A DNA stretch of 64,000 nt from Sinorhizobium psoraleae (lineage in GTDB: Bacteria > Pseudomonadota > Alphaproteobacteria > Rhizobiales > Rhizobiaceae), in assembly GCF_013283645.1 (NCBI RefSeq), contig NZ_JABEKV010000003.1, forward strand, positions 372,001-436,000. Direction: 5' to 3'. The translations under genes and the position numbers were made by a program. The notes below the pieces were generated by a model. The model did no database searches. It was not told the origin of the DNA and saw only the letters and a list, made by a program, of their open reading frames with translations. Positions 8,970 through 17,517 of the stretch are shown here, in pieces. The first letter of the stretch is position 1; every line of letters starts with the position of its first letter.

Positions 8970-10007
8970 ATGAGCGAAACCACAACCCTTCCCATCAGTG
9001 CTCTGCACGAGCGCGTCGAGGCGATCTTCCGCAAGGCGGGGCTCAATAGCGTTCAAGCTGGGGCGCTTGCTCGCGTCATCGTCGCCGGCGAGCGTGACGC
9101 CTGCAAATCGCACGGTATCTATCGCATCGAAGGGGCTCTGCGAACAGTGAAGGCGGGCAAGGTGAAGCCGGACGCCGTGCCGGAACTCCAAAAGCAGGAG
9201 GGGTCGGCCATTATCAAGGTGAACGCCAAGGGCGGCTTCGCCAATCCGGCCTTCGAGCTCGGCCTGCCTGTCCTGACCGAACGTGCCCGGGCGCTCGGCC
9301 TCGCCGCACTCGTCATCAATGATTGCACGCATTTCTCGGCGCTTTGGCCTGAAGTCGAAGGACTGACGGGCGAAGGGCTCGCCGGCCTCGTCATGTGCCC
9401 GAGCTATGCGACCGTGGCGCCGACCGGCGGCAACAAGCCGCTGCTCGGTACCAATCCCTTCGCCTTCGGCTGGCCGCGCGAAGGCAAGCCGCCCTACGTC
9501 TTCGACTTCGCGACCTCGGTCGCGGCGCGCGGCGAGATCGAGTTGCACCGGAGAGCCGGAAAGCCCTTGCCGGAGGGTTGGGCGATTGATGCCGAAGGCA
9601 AGCCGACGACCGATCCTGAAGCGGCGCTCGCCGGCGCAATGTTGCCGTTCGGCGGCCACAAGGGCTCGGCGATTGGAACGATGATCGAGCTTCTCGCGGG
9701 CATCATGATCGGCGACCTGACAAGCCCTGAAGTGCTTGATTACCTCGGCACGACCACCTTGGCGCCGTTCCACGGCGAACTCATCATCGCCTTCTCGCCG
9801 GAGGCCTTCGCGGCCGGACGGCCGGGCAATCCCTTTGCCCGCGCGGAGGTTCTGTTTGAGGCGATCGTCGGTCAGGGGGCCCGCCTTCCCTCGCAGCGGC
9901 GCTTCCTGGCGCGCGCCAGGTCCGAGGCAGAGGGCGTCGTCTTGACACAGGCCGAGATCGACCAGATCGACCGACTGCTCGCCCTGGGGCTGGACGCCGT
10001 CGCGTAA
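8970..10007 (+). CDS. hypS: Delta1-pyrroline-2-carboxylate reductase (Ldh2/malate dehydrogenase family)
   Basis: A 345-residue member of the NAD(P)H-dependent type-2 malate/lactate dehydrogenase family, recognised by GTNPFAFGWPR, the AARGEIELHRRAGKPLPEGW region and the LPFGGHKGSAI motif. In S. meliloti HypS reduces pyrroline-2-carboxylate to L-proline. That suits the 3-hydroxyproline dehydratase(s) at the left edge, which generate this intermediate. It is transcribed alone and is convergent with hypD through a shared terminator. A second family member lies at 18971-19981. Confidence 0.85.
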   Translation: MSETTTLPISALHERVEAIFRKAGLNSVQAGALARVIVAGERDACKSHGIYRIEGALRTVKAGKVKPDAVPELQKQEGSAIIKVNAKGGFANPAFELGLPVLTERARALGLAALVINDCTHFSALWPEVEGLTGEGLAGLVMCPSYATVAPTGGNKPLLGTNPFAFGWPREGKPPYVFDFATSVAARGEIELHRRAGKPLPEGWAIDAEGKPTTDPEAALAGAMLPFGGHKGSAIGTMIELLAGIMIGDLTSPEVLDYLGTTTLAPFHGELIIAFSPEAFAAGRPGNPFARAEVLFEAIVGQGARLPSQRRFLARARSEAEGVVLTQAEIDQIDRLLALGLDAVA

Positions 10008-10023
10008 GATAAGGCGTCTGCAC

Positions 10024-10090
10024 GTCTACTGCGCGGCGCGTCCAATCGGACGCTTTGAATTGCTGCACGATGGTCGATTCGAAATCGAAG
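10024..10090. repeat. Partial ABC-type repeat downstream of hypS
   Basis: It contains CTACTGCGCGGCGCGTCC, the AATCGGACGC palindrome and TTTGAATTGCTGCA, matching the first half of the elements at 6181 and 50301; the second hairpin is altered. Confidence 0.65.
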
Positions 10091-10101
10091 GCACCAACGA
10101 G

Positions 10102-10134
10102 AAAAGGCCCTCCGATCGGAGGGCCTTCTGTTTT
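10102..10134. terminator. Bidirectional terminator between hypS and hypD
   Basis: A perfect 10-bp stem AAGGCCCTCC / GGAGGGCCTT with loop GATC is flanked by A and T runs. It can end both convergent transcripts. Confidence 0.9.
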
Positions 10135-10151
10135 GGGGGCCGATGCGGCGA

Positions 10152-11114
10152 TCAGGCTTTGTACTTCTGTACGGCGCCCGGAAGCTTGCTCCACTCGGCA
10201 TACCAGGTGTTGAAGAGCTTGAATTGCGCTTCGACATAACCGCGCTGGCTTTCCGACAGCACGTCGGTCTCGTTGAAGTGCAGCGTGTATTCCTTGTCGC
10301 CCTTCAGCACCATCATGTACTTGAAGTAGAGAACCAGATCCGGCCCTTCGTCGAATGAGGAAAGCACGGCAAGCGCCTGCTCCAGTTCCAGTGCGCGCTG
10401 GCGTGCATCGACGTCGCCCTCGGCGGCTGCCTGCGACAGGTTGCACATATGGATGACTTCCTTCGGCAGCACGCAGCCGATGCCGGTGATGGCGCCGGTT
10501 GCGCCGCAGTTGACGAAACCGTGGAACACGGCGGTGTCGACGCCGATCATCAATGAGACGCCATCGTCACGGCTGGTAATGTTCTCGGCCGCATAGCGCA
10601 TGTCGGCGGCGCCCCCGAACTCTTTGAAACCGACGAGGTTCGGATGCTCGGCGCGCAGGGCGAAGAACAGGTCGGCGCGGGTGGCGAAACCATAATAGGG
10701 GCTGTTGTAGATGACCGCCGGCAGATCCGGAGCGGCCGAGAGAATGGCCTTGAAGTGGTTCTTCTGGGCGGCGACGACCGAGCCACGCGAAAGCACGCGC
10801 GGGATGACCATCAGGCCCTGGGCACCGACCTTCTGGGCGTGGGCGGCGTGGGCGACAGCGGACGCGGTGTTGACGGCCCCGGTGCCGACAATGACCGGGA
10901 TGCCGGCCTTGACCAGACGCTCGACGCCTTCCATGCGCTGTGCGTCGGTCAGAAGCGGCCAGTCACCCATCGAGCCGCAATAGACGACAGCGGACATGCC
11001 CTGCGCGATCAGCTCCTTGCCCTTCCGCACGAGGGCGTCGAAATCGGGGGTGCGGTCGTCCTTGCAGGGGGTCATCAAGGCGGGGATGACGCCGGAGAAA
11101 ATCTTCGCCTTCAT
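10152..11114 (-). CDS. hypD: Delta1-pyrroline-4-hydroxy-2-carboxylate deaminase (DapA-like aldolase fold)
   Basis: A 320-residue dihydrodipicolinate-synthase-family protein with the Schiff-base Lys164 in VGFKEFGG and Tyr136 in VIYNSPYYG. In this pathway it deaminates pyrroline-4-hydroxy-2-carboxylate to alpha-ketoglutarate semialdehyde and ammonia, between HypO and HypH. The hyp context excludes a lysine-synthesis role. The hypR-hypD intergenic-side promoter carries a TTGTATTTT / TTGTCGACAA pair 84-104 bases before the start. Confidence 0.9.
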   Translation of the reverse strand: MKAKIFSGVIPALMTPCKDDRTPDFDALVRKGKELIAQGMSAVVYCGSMGDWPLLTDAQRMEGVERLVKAGIPVIVGTGAVNTASAVAHAAHAQKVGAQGLMVIPRVLSRGSVVAAQKNHFKAILSAAPDLPAVIYNSPYYGFATRADLFFALRAEHPNLVGFKEFGGAADMRYAAENITSRDDGVSLMIGVDTAVFHGFVNCGATGAITGIGCVLPKEVIHMCNLSQAAAEGDVDARQRALELEQALAVLSSFDEGPDLVLYFKYMMVLKGDKEYTLHFNETDVLSESQRGYVEAQFKLFNTWYAEWSKLPGAVQKYKA

Positions 11115-11197
11115 TTGAAACTCCTCTTGTCTTGTCGCGGGGCCACGGGCGTGCCCTTTGGTGCCGCTTCCGTGCCCTTGAAGCGAACAATAGCGTC

Positions 11198-11218
11198 TTG
11201 TATTTTATTTGTCGACAA
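11198..11218. promoter_or_regulatory. Candidate HypR operator before hypD
   Basis: TTGTATTTT (11198) is followed 11 bases later by the palindrome TTGTCGACAA (11209-11218), in the short gap between hypR and hypD. The phasing matches the other hyp promoters. Confidence 0.65.
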
Positions 11219-11233
11219 GAAAAATACAGGCCG

Positions 11234-11938
11234 CTACAGGTCAATGTCGAGCTTGTTGTTTCGGGTGAACAGTTTCTGCACCTGCTCGACGATCTGCTCG
11301 GCATGCGCCTTGCCGAGACGATCGGCCGCCTCCACATCGCGCGCTTCGATCGCCGCGATGATTTCCGCGTGCTCGTCGACGAAGCGCTGTGGGAACTGTT
11401 CCTCATAGGACTGGTAGTAGAGGCGGAGAATCCGCCGCCCTTCATCGAGCAACCGGCGGAACAGGCCGGTGAAATAGGGGTTGCGGCCGGCCTCGGCGAT
11501 TGCCGCATGAAAAGCTGCATTGGTGGCGATCATGGCCAGTGCGTCGCGCGACTGGACGGCCGCCGCATAATCTTCGTGGAAGCCGCGGATCACCGGCAGG
11601 TCTTCCGGGCGGTGGTTCTGCGCCGCGAGCCGGGTCGTCACCCGGTACATCAGCACCAGTGCCTCGAAGAATGTGTGAAGGTTGAGGAAATCGATGTTCG
11701 ACACCATCGTCGATCGATTCGGCAACGTGTCGATCAGCCCCTCTCCTGCCAGCCGCACCAGTGCCTCACGGATCGGCGTGCGGGAGAGCTTGAAGCGCTC
11801 GGCCAGTTGCACCTCGTCGATTGGGCTGCCGGGCGGCAGGACAAGATCAAGGATCTCGTCGCGAAGAAGGTCGTAGACCATCTTCACGCCGGAGCCCCGC
11901 TTGCGTTCCGGGAGGGAATTGTTGTCGGTGTCGGTCAT
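11234..11938 (-). CDS. hypR: GntR-family (FCD) transcriptional regulator of hydroxyproline catabolism
   Basis: A 234-residue regulator with an N-terminal winged helix (about residues 20-75, with FKLSRTPIREALVRLAGEGL) and a C-terminal all-helical FCD ligand-binding domain. In S. meliloti HypR represses the hyp operons. The ATG giving MTDTDNN is chosen because the ribosome site AGAGGA stands before it. A TTGTCGACAA palindrome lies 15 bases upstream of the ATG, consistent with autoregulation. Confidence 0.9.
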   Translation of the reverse strand: MTDTDNNSLPERKRGSGVKMVYDLLRDEILDLVLPPGSPIDEVQLAERFKLSRTPIREALVRLAGEGLIDTLPNRSTMVSNIDFLNLHTFFEALVLMYRVTTRLAAQNHRPEDLPVIRGFHEDYAAAVQSRDALAMIATNAAFHAAIAEAGRNPYFTGLFRRLLDEGRRILRLYYQSYEEQFPQRFVDEHAEIIAAIEARDVEAADRLGKAHAEQIVEQVQKLFTRNNKLDIDL

Positions 11939-11952
11939 TTGGCAAAATCCTC

Positions 11953-11962
11953 TTGTCGACAA
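11953..11962. promoter_or_regulatory. TTGTCGACAA palindrome before hypR
   Basis: An exact second copy of the 10-bp palindrome found before hypD, placed just upstream of the hypR ribosome site. Confidence 0.6.
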
Positions 11963-12582
11963 AAGGAATACTTTCCCCAGACAACAGGATCAACAATTTC
12001 CGGGCGGTGCATGGCGCAGCTCAACAAGAAGTGGATATCGGGCTTGCTGCCGCGCGCCGACACTGCCACTCGTAAAGAGCGAGTCCTTCGACGCTTATGG
12101 GAGGAGAGGAGCTCTGCAAGCGGCGACTGGCATGACGGGTTGCGGAAGCGTGACTCGACGTGCTCTGGCCATGGCACCGGTGCTGGCGCGACCCGTGCCT
12201 TAGCTTTTCCGTTCGTCCGGCAATATCGCGGCTCCGATCTTGATGGCTTCCTCCATGCGGGCCTGCGATCGGCACGCGTGCGACCAACAGACCACCGCGA
12301 CAGTCGTGTTTTCCGTGAGTTCATGGTGCCGCGCGACAGACCGATGCGCCGCGCCAAGGAAACGATCGGGGCACGAGCATCGCTACCGCGCGGGTGCGAT
12401 CTATGGAGCCGGCCGAGCACGCTCGTACACCGCGTCAACGCTGGGGCCGATTAGATCAACGGGCACATCCAGCACGAATGCGATGCTCGCCCCGGCATGG
12501 AAGAGCAGGGCGGGCCTTTGCGACGCGGTGACGGATCCGCCGGAGGAAGCCGCCGAAGCCGCGCCCCTCCGTTCGCAGACCG
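11963..12582. other. 620-base stretch without a supported gene
   Basis: It holds the hypR promoter side and the 3' flank of the TPR protein gene. Short open frames on both strands have no recognisable domain, no convincing ribosome site and are not conserved-looking. No repeat of the families seen elsewhere was found. Confidence 0.5.
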
Positions 12583-14298
12583 TCAAAGCCGGTCGAGCCG
12601 CAGCATCGACGTGTTGCCGACCCAGGCCTCGCGCCATCGACGCGTCGTTTTTTCAACCAGGGCCTCGTCGCCGCGTGCACGGTAGACCTCGCTCAGGCCG
12701 AACAATGCCCAGCCATTGTTCGGAGCAAGATCGAGGCTCTCGAGAAAGGCCTTCTCCGCGCCATCGAGATCGCCGACGCGGAGCAGCGCCGCCCCGAGCG
12801 ACTGCCCGAGCGGGTAATACCAATGGCGCGGCTCCATATAGGAAAGGCGATCCTCCACTTTCTTGGCATCTGCGAATGCGCGGGCGGCAGCCGGCCAATC
12901 ATCGCCCGCTTGGGCGATACGCGCCGTGAGGACGTGCCCGGTTATTTCCAACACGTCGGCAGCGGGCATTCCGCCGGCCTCCAACTCGCTCCAGTCGGAC
13001 GATCGCGCGATCTCGGCAATCGCCGCCCCTTCGACCCGAGCAGCCCCAAGATCACCACGCGCAGCCTGGGCCACCCCGCGCATATAATGCCAGGCCGCGT
13101 CAACAAACGGGAAGGCGCCAGTGGGACGCGCGACCCCGAGGATCGTTTCAGGATCGCTGAACTGGGCATGCGCGAAGAGGGGCGCGGCCTTGATCGGCTG
13201 AACGAAGGCAGGTGCGGCGCGCGCGAGCTCGTCCGAAATCACCCCGGAGAGCTTCTGCGCCGCCTCGATTGCAGTCGGTCCGTCGCCGGCCATCTGCGCC
13301 GAAACCAGCAGGAAGTGGATATTGTGCGGATAGTAGCCGCCTGCATAGAGCCCCTCGGGCGCCACGGCTTTGAAGAAAGACTCATCCGTCGCGACCGCAC
13401 GGCGGTTGACCGCAAGCGAATCCGCGTAGCGTCCGACGCGGTAGTAGATGTGAGAGGGCATGTGAACGAGATGACCGGCATCGATCTCCATCTTCGCCAG
13501 GCGATCGGCGTGTAGCTCCGCCCGCTCGGGCGTCGTCGAGGCCTCGACAGCATGGATGTAGAGATGGATCGCACCGACATGGTTCGCGTTGCGCGCCAGC
13601 ACCCGTTCAAGCGTCGAGATGATCTCCGCAGTCCTTCCCTTCGGCTTTGCGCCGCCGTCGGTCCAGTAGTCCCAGGGGCTGAGATCCATCAACGCCTCTG
13701 CATAAAGAACGGCAATATCGTCGTCGTTCGGAAACTTACCGGCGACTTCGGCCATGGCATCTGCATAGGCTTGGTCAAGAACTGTACGTTCGGTATCCGG
13801 AGCATAGCGATGGGCCAGGGCGGCGATTAACGCCTGCTCACGCGGAGATGCGTTCGGCGCCAGGGCCGTGGCCTGTGCCACCGCCGCCATTGCCGCAGCA
13901 TTTGCATCGGGATCCATCGGTGCGTTGATGTTCGGACCGAGCACGAGCGCCTCTCCCCAGAAACAGATCGAGCAAGATGGATCAAGTTTCTGTGCTTGCC
14001 TGAAACTGCGTGCAGCTTCGGCATGGTTGAACCCGAAACTCAGCATCATCGCCTGATCGATATAAGCCTGCGCTCCTTCGTTCGCCGTAGAGGCGGAGGA
14101 GCGATGACCGGTCAGATTTGCCCACAGAGGAACTTGGGCACCATCGGCAACCGGCGTCGGAAGCTGGTTGCCGCCGAACTGTTTCAGTTCCGTGTTCTTT
14201 GCCAGGTGGTACTTCGCATCATGGGCAAGTGTCGGGCCGGCGGCGATCAGAATCGCTGCGGACAGGGCGCCGGAGAGAAGGTGCGTTTTCATGGTCAT
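12583..14298 (-). CDS. Secreted TPR-like protein, function unknown
   Basis: A 571-residue protein with a Sec signal peptide (MKTHLLSG...GPTLA before HDAKYH) and helical tetratricopeptide-like repeats throughout. Clear units lie near residues 65-110 (FNHAEAARSFRQAQKLDP) and 490-550 (GDLDGAEKAFLESLDLAP). Unusual for a plain TPR protein are the His-rich motifs HLYIHAVEAS, LVHMPSHIYYRVG and YYPHNIHFL in the middle and a CSICFWG motif near residue 110; they look like metal- or cofactor-binding positions. Start could equally be the ATG two codons later. It is upstream of no obvious partner. Confidence 0.75.
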   Translation of the reverse strand: MTMKTHLLSGALSAAILIAAGPTLAHDAKYHLAKNTELKQFGGNQLPTPVADGAQVPLWANLTGHRSSASTANEGAQAYIDQAMMLSFGFNHAEAARSFRQAQKLDPSCSICFWGEALVLGPNINAPMDPDANAAAMAAVAQATALAPNASPREQALIAALAHRYAPDTERTVLDQAYADAMAEVAGKFPNDDDIAVLYAEALMDLSPWDYWTDGGAKPKGRTAEIISTLERVLARNANHVGAIHLYIHAVEASTTPERAELHADRLAKMEIDAGHLVHMPSHIYYRVGRYADSLAVNRRAVATDESFFKAVAPEGLYAGGYYPHNIHFLLVSAQMAGDGPTAIEAAQKLSGVISDELARAAPAFVQPIKAAPLFAHAQFSDPETILGVARPTGAFPFVDAAWHYMRGVAQAARGDLGAARVEGAAIAEIARSSDWSELEAGGMPAADVLEITGHVLTARIAQAGDDWPAAARAFADAKKVEDRLSYMEPRHWYYPLGQSLGAALLRVGDLDGAEKAFLESLDLAPNNGWALFGLSEVYRARGDEALVEKTTRRWREAWVGNTSMLRLDRL

Positions 14299-14343
14299 TC
14301 TCATCTGCTTTCGATCGGAGGGAGACCGTGGCACTCGGCCGCT

Positions 14344-14589
14344 TCACGCGCCCTTGTGCCAGTTGCTGGCTCGTGCAGAGCCGACGAGGTGTTCAACTTC
14401 GAAACGCGTTACGCCGATGTCCTTGAGGATGTGATCCGGCATCTCATGCAAGGCGCAGCCGCGTGCCCGACTGATCCGCCTCCGACGGCGGATTGTCTCG
14501 GCAATCTGTGCAGCGTGGCTCAAGAAGGCTGGGCTTCGCGCTGCTGCCAGAAGGGCCGATGGATTAATGCTGAAGGAGGTCTTGGACAT
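14344..14589 (-). CDS. DUF1127 small protein
   Basis: An 81-residue Arg-rich protein with the C-terminal DUF1127 signature (MPDHILKDIGVTRFEVEHLV, about residues 49-68). Ribosome site AAGGA seven bases before the ATG. Members are abundant in Rhizobiaceae; some are linked to phosphate/RNA physiology, but no role can be assigned from sequence here. Confidence 0.8.
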   Translation of the reverse strand: MSKTSFSINPSALLAAARSPAFLSHAAQIAETIRRRRRISRARGCALHEMPDHILKDIGVTRFEVEHLVGSARASNWHKGA

Positions 14590-15146
14590 GGTGCTTTCCT
14601 TCTTGATCTGAGTGTCCAGCAGTCAGTTGACACTCGCCAATGCGGCCGTCTGCGACGGGTTCACCGCTTTATCGTTCCTGATGCGATGGCCAGCGTACGT
14701 TCAGCCCGCACGCGCGATCGATCTGTCAGTGGAAATACACCGGCTCTGCCAGTGCGGCAGTTCCGGAAGTAACTGGAAGCAGCCTTTGCGCCGCTTCAGC
14801 ATCACGCGGACACACGCATGCTGCGGTCCGGAATAATCGAATCCGGGCCATGTGGCCCATGATGATGCGCTCGAATGATTCGCGTCGCTCGCCAAGGCGC
14901 GTGGGGCCAACTGGCGACATTCGATCGCAAGCTGTCAGCAACGGCGGTCACAAGGGGCAATTCTGCCTTGCACCTGATCACCACAAACAGGGTGTGAGTT
15001 CACGTCGATACATTATGGGATCCTCTTGGAACGAGAATGCGTTTTTGCCTCGCAACTGGGTGGTTGCGGCAAGGGTGCTCCCGAACCGAGAGCGCAACTA
15101 ATTTCGTCCGATGGTCCTTTGTCTATCCAACACCGCCCACCCCCGC
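14590..15146. other. 557-base stretch without a supported gene
   Basis: It carries the promoter side of the DUF1127 gene and the 3' flank of the DUF763 gene. A 28-codon frame at 15015-15101 is the only ATG frame with mild appeal and lacks a ribosome site. Nothing else was recognised. Confidence 0.45.
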
Positions 15147-16406
15147 CTAGGAGCGTGCTTTCTCGTCGGACTGCTCAGGATATGCCTCCCAGCCAAAGAC
15201 GCTGCGACCGTCCCATTCGGGGGACCGGCGGAACTCCCCGGCGACAATTTCTTTTAGATCTGGGCCTGTAACGTATTTCTCCAGCTGCCTCGCCTGATCG
15301 TCCAAGCGTCTCAGCGCCTGCAGTTCCTCATCGCGACCCAGCCGCGCTTTGGTCACAGCCGATTTCATTACGCGGATCGTCTGATCGTAGATTTTGAGTG
15401 GCACGGGAAGCGGGTGGCGATCCTTGCCGCCGTGCGCAAGGGAGAACCGCGCGGGATCGGCAAAGCGGTAGGGGGCGCCATGCACCACTTCTGCCACCAT
15501 CGCGAGCGCGTTGACCGTCCGCGCACCGACGCCTGGCACGAGCAGGAGCTGTTCGAAATCTTCCGGTCCGCGATCGGCCGCCGCAGCAAGCGTTGCATGC
15601 AACCGCTTCATGTTGATGTTTTCCTCTCGCACCTCATGATGTGCCGGCATTACAAGGTGCGGCAGCAGGGGTTGCGCGAGTTCCTTCGCTTTGACCTCCC
15701 GGTCCATCGCGAATACCTCCCGGACAATTCGATCGGGCCCGTGAGAGGTTAAAAGGTCAAGCTGACTACGTCGCGACGCAGCGGCACGCCTGTCGGCGAG
15801 ATTGACGATTTCACCTTGGCGCCTTCCTTCTATCGCTGCATGGGGAGAATCGACGAAACTGGAAACGCCTTCTGATAGCCAGTGATAGCGCCGAGCCTGT
15901 CGCTTATCGCCATTCATGCCTTGCTGCACGACCACCCATTTGCCGTCGTCGGCCACGATGAAACTGTGCAGGTAAAGGTGGAAACCATCTTGAACCGCCG
16001 CGCTGTCGACCTTTGCGACGAGCCGGCTGGTAGTTGCGAGACCGCCGCCGTCGATGCCGACGCGGTTACCGATGTCTATCAATTCGTCTGGTGTCTGCCT
16101 CGAGTTTCGCCCACGTCCTCCGCAAACATGAATACCCAATTCCCGCGAAAGAGGTGCGAGGCCGCGCTTCAAAGCGCCAATGACACTGGTTGTGATTCCG
16201 GAAGAGTGCCAATCCATCCCCATGACGCAGCCCAAGGACTGAAACCAGAAAGGGTGCGCCAAACGCCGGAGAAACTCGTCGCGGCCATATTCGATCACGA
16301 TCGCCTCAGTGATGACCGCACCAAGCTTCGTCATACGATCGCCCAGCCACCGGGGAACCTTGCCACCATGAAGCGGGAGATCCGCACTGCCTGCTCTTTG
16401 AACCAT
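15147..16406 (-). CDS. DUF763 family protein, SOS-box controlled
   Basis: A 419-residue protein that opens with the family hallmark ADLPLHGGKVPRWL and contains MDWHSSGITTSVIGALK (about residues 63-79). Near residue 283 a helix-hairpin-helix-like segment (LLLVPGVGARTVNALA) resembles DNA-glycosylase or nuclease HhH motifs. The family is common in archaea and sporadic in bacteria and has no established function. The start has a ribosome site AAGGA. A perfect alphaproteobacterial LexA box lies 43 bases upstream, which suggests a DNA-damage role; that is inference. Confidence 0.8.
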   Translation of the reverse strand: MVQRAGSADLPLHGGKVPRWLGDRMTKLGAVITEAIVIEYGRDEFLRRLAHPFWFQSLGCVMGMDWHSSGITTSVIGALKRGLAPLSRELGIHVCGGRGRNSRQTPDELIDIGNRVGIDGGGLATTSRLVAKVDSAAVQDGFHLYLHSFIVADDGKWVVVQQGMNGDKRQARRYHWLSEGVSSFVDSPHAAIEGRRQGEIVNLADRRAAASRRSQLDLLTSHGPDRIVREVFAMDREVKAKELAQPLLPHLVMPAHHEVREENINMKRLHATLAAAADRGPEDFEQLLLVPGVGARTVNALAMVAEVVHGAPYRFADPARFSLAHGGKDRHPLPVPLKIYDQTIRVMKSAVTKARLGRDEELQALRRLDDQARQLEKYVTGPDLKEIVAGEFRRSPEWDGRSVFGWEAYPEQSDEKARS

Positions 16407-16448
16407 CCGTTCCTTATAAACCGGCAGTCGGAGTTATGACAGGGAGAA

Positions 16449-16463
16449 GTTCTCCAAATGTTC
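16449..16463 (-). promoter_or_regulatory. LexA (SOS) box before the DUF763 gene
   Basis: Minus strand reads GAAC-ATTTGGA-GAAC, an exact match to the alphaproteobacterial LexA motif GAAC-N7-GAAC (GTTC-N7-GTTC on the other strand). Confidence 0.8.
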
Positions 16464-16695
16464 TCTTTTGCGCGGATTTGTTAGGGGCGAAACATCCAAG
16501 TACACGCGTTGGGCAAAGGCGAACCATTATCGACGTATTGCGCGACGATCAGGCCTCTGCGTTTCCTACGAGTCGAACCGCTTGACAGGACCGGGCAAAG
16601 AGCGGAAAACACCGCGCATGGGGGTTGCGATCACCCCACGAGGCGACAGCCGAAGCATCGCGTCCAATCAACCGCTCACACGGAGGACGCGTCAT

Positions 16696-17517
16696 ATGTC
16701 GTCACTGCTTGAAATTTCCCCCGAGAAACTTGCCCGCCTGATCGGCACCCCCAGGTGCCCCGCGCTCATCGATATCCGGATCGACGAGGATTTCGGCGCT
16801 GATCCGCGTTTGGTGCCCGGCTCCATGCGGCGCGATTATCGCAATGTACAGGAGTGGGTTGCGGAGCTCGATCGCGACTCAGCGGTGATCATCTGTCATC
16901 GCGGCAAGAAACTCAGCTACGGTGTCGCTGCCTGGCTTCGCCACTATGGCATTGCCGCCGACGTGCTCGAAGGCGGCTTCGAAGCCTGGGCTGAGCTTGG
17001 CTATCCGGCCGTACCCGCTTCCGCGATACCGGAGCGGGATACGAGCGGACGCACCGTCTGGGTGACAAGGGCGCGGCCGAAGATCGACCGCATCGCCTGC
17101 CCTTGGCTGATCCGCCGCTTCGTCGATCCGCAGGCAGTCTTCCTGTTCGTGTCGCCTGCCGAGGTCGAGGTGGTCGGCGAGCGCTTCGCCGCGACGCCCT
17201 TCGACATAGATGCCCCGATCCGCTGGAGCCACAAGGGCGAGCTTTGCACCTTCGACGTCATGGTCGAGGAATTCGGTCTTTCCACCGAACCGTTGCAGCG
17301 GCTCGCCATGATCGTGCGCGGCGCGGACACCGCCCGCCTCGATCTCGCTCCGGAAGCGCCCGGTCTTTTGGCGGCATCACTCGGTCTGTCGCGTATGTAT
17401 GCCGACGATCTTGAGCAACTGGAGGCCGGGATGCTGCTCTACGACGCCTTTTACCGCTGGTGCCGGGATGCTACCGACGAAACGCATAACTGGCCATCGC
17501 CGAAAAAGGATTCGTAA
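16696..17517 (+). CDS. Rhodanese-chromate resistance (ChrB C-terminal) fusion protein
   Basis: The 273-residue protein has an N-terminal rhodanese domain (about 1-105, active-site loop CHRGKK) joined to a ChrB C-terminal 'chromate resistance exported' domain (about 118-260, starting VWVTRARPKIDRIACPWLIRRF). ChrB proteins sense or handle chromate and accompany ChrA. I chose the ATG behind GGAGG. Its stop abuts the chrA ATG without a gap, so the pair is an operon. The rhodanese module replaces the usual ChrB N-terminal domain. Confidence 0.85.
   Translation: MSSLLEISPEKLARLIGTPRCPALIDIRIDEDFGADPRLVPGSMRRDYRNVQEWVAELDRDSAVIICHRGKKLSYGVAAWLRHYGIAADVLEGGFEAWAELGYPAVPASAIPERDTSGRTVWVTRARPKIDRIACPWLIRRFVDPQAVFLFVSPAEVEVVGERFAATPFDIDAPIRWSHKGELCTFDVMVEEFGLSTEPLQRLAMIVRGADTARLDLAPEAPGLLAASLGLSRMYADDLEQLEAGMLLYDAFYRWCRDATDETHNWPSPKKDS

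Noticed and set aside
15015-15101. 28-codon ATG frame upstream of the DUF763 stop
   Set aside because: No ribosome site and no recognisable product.
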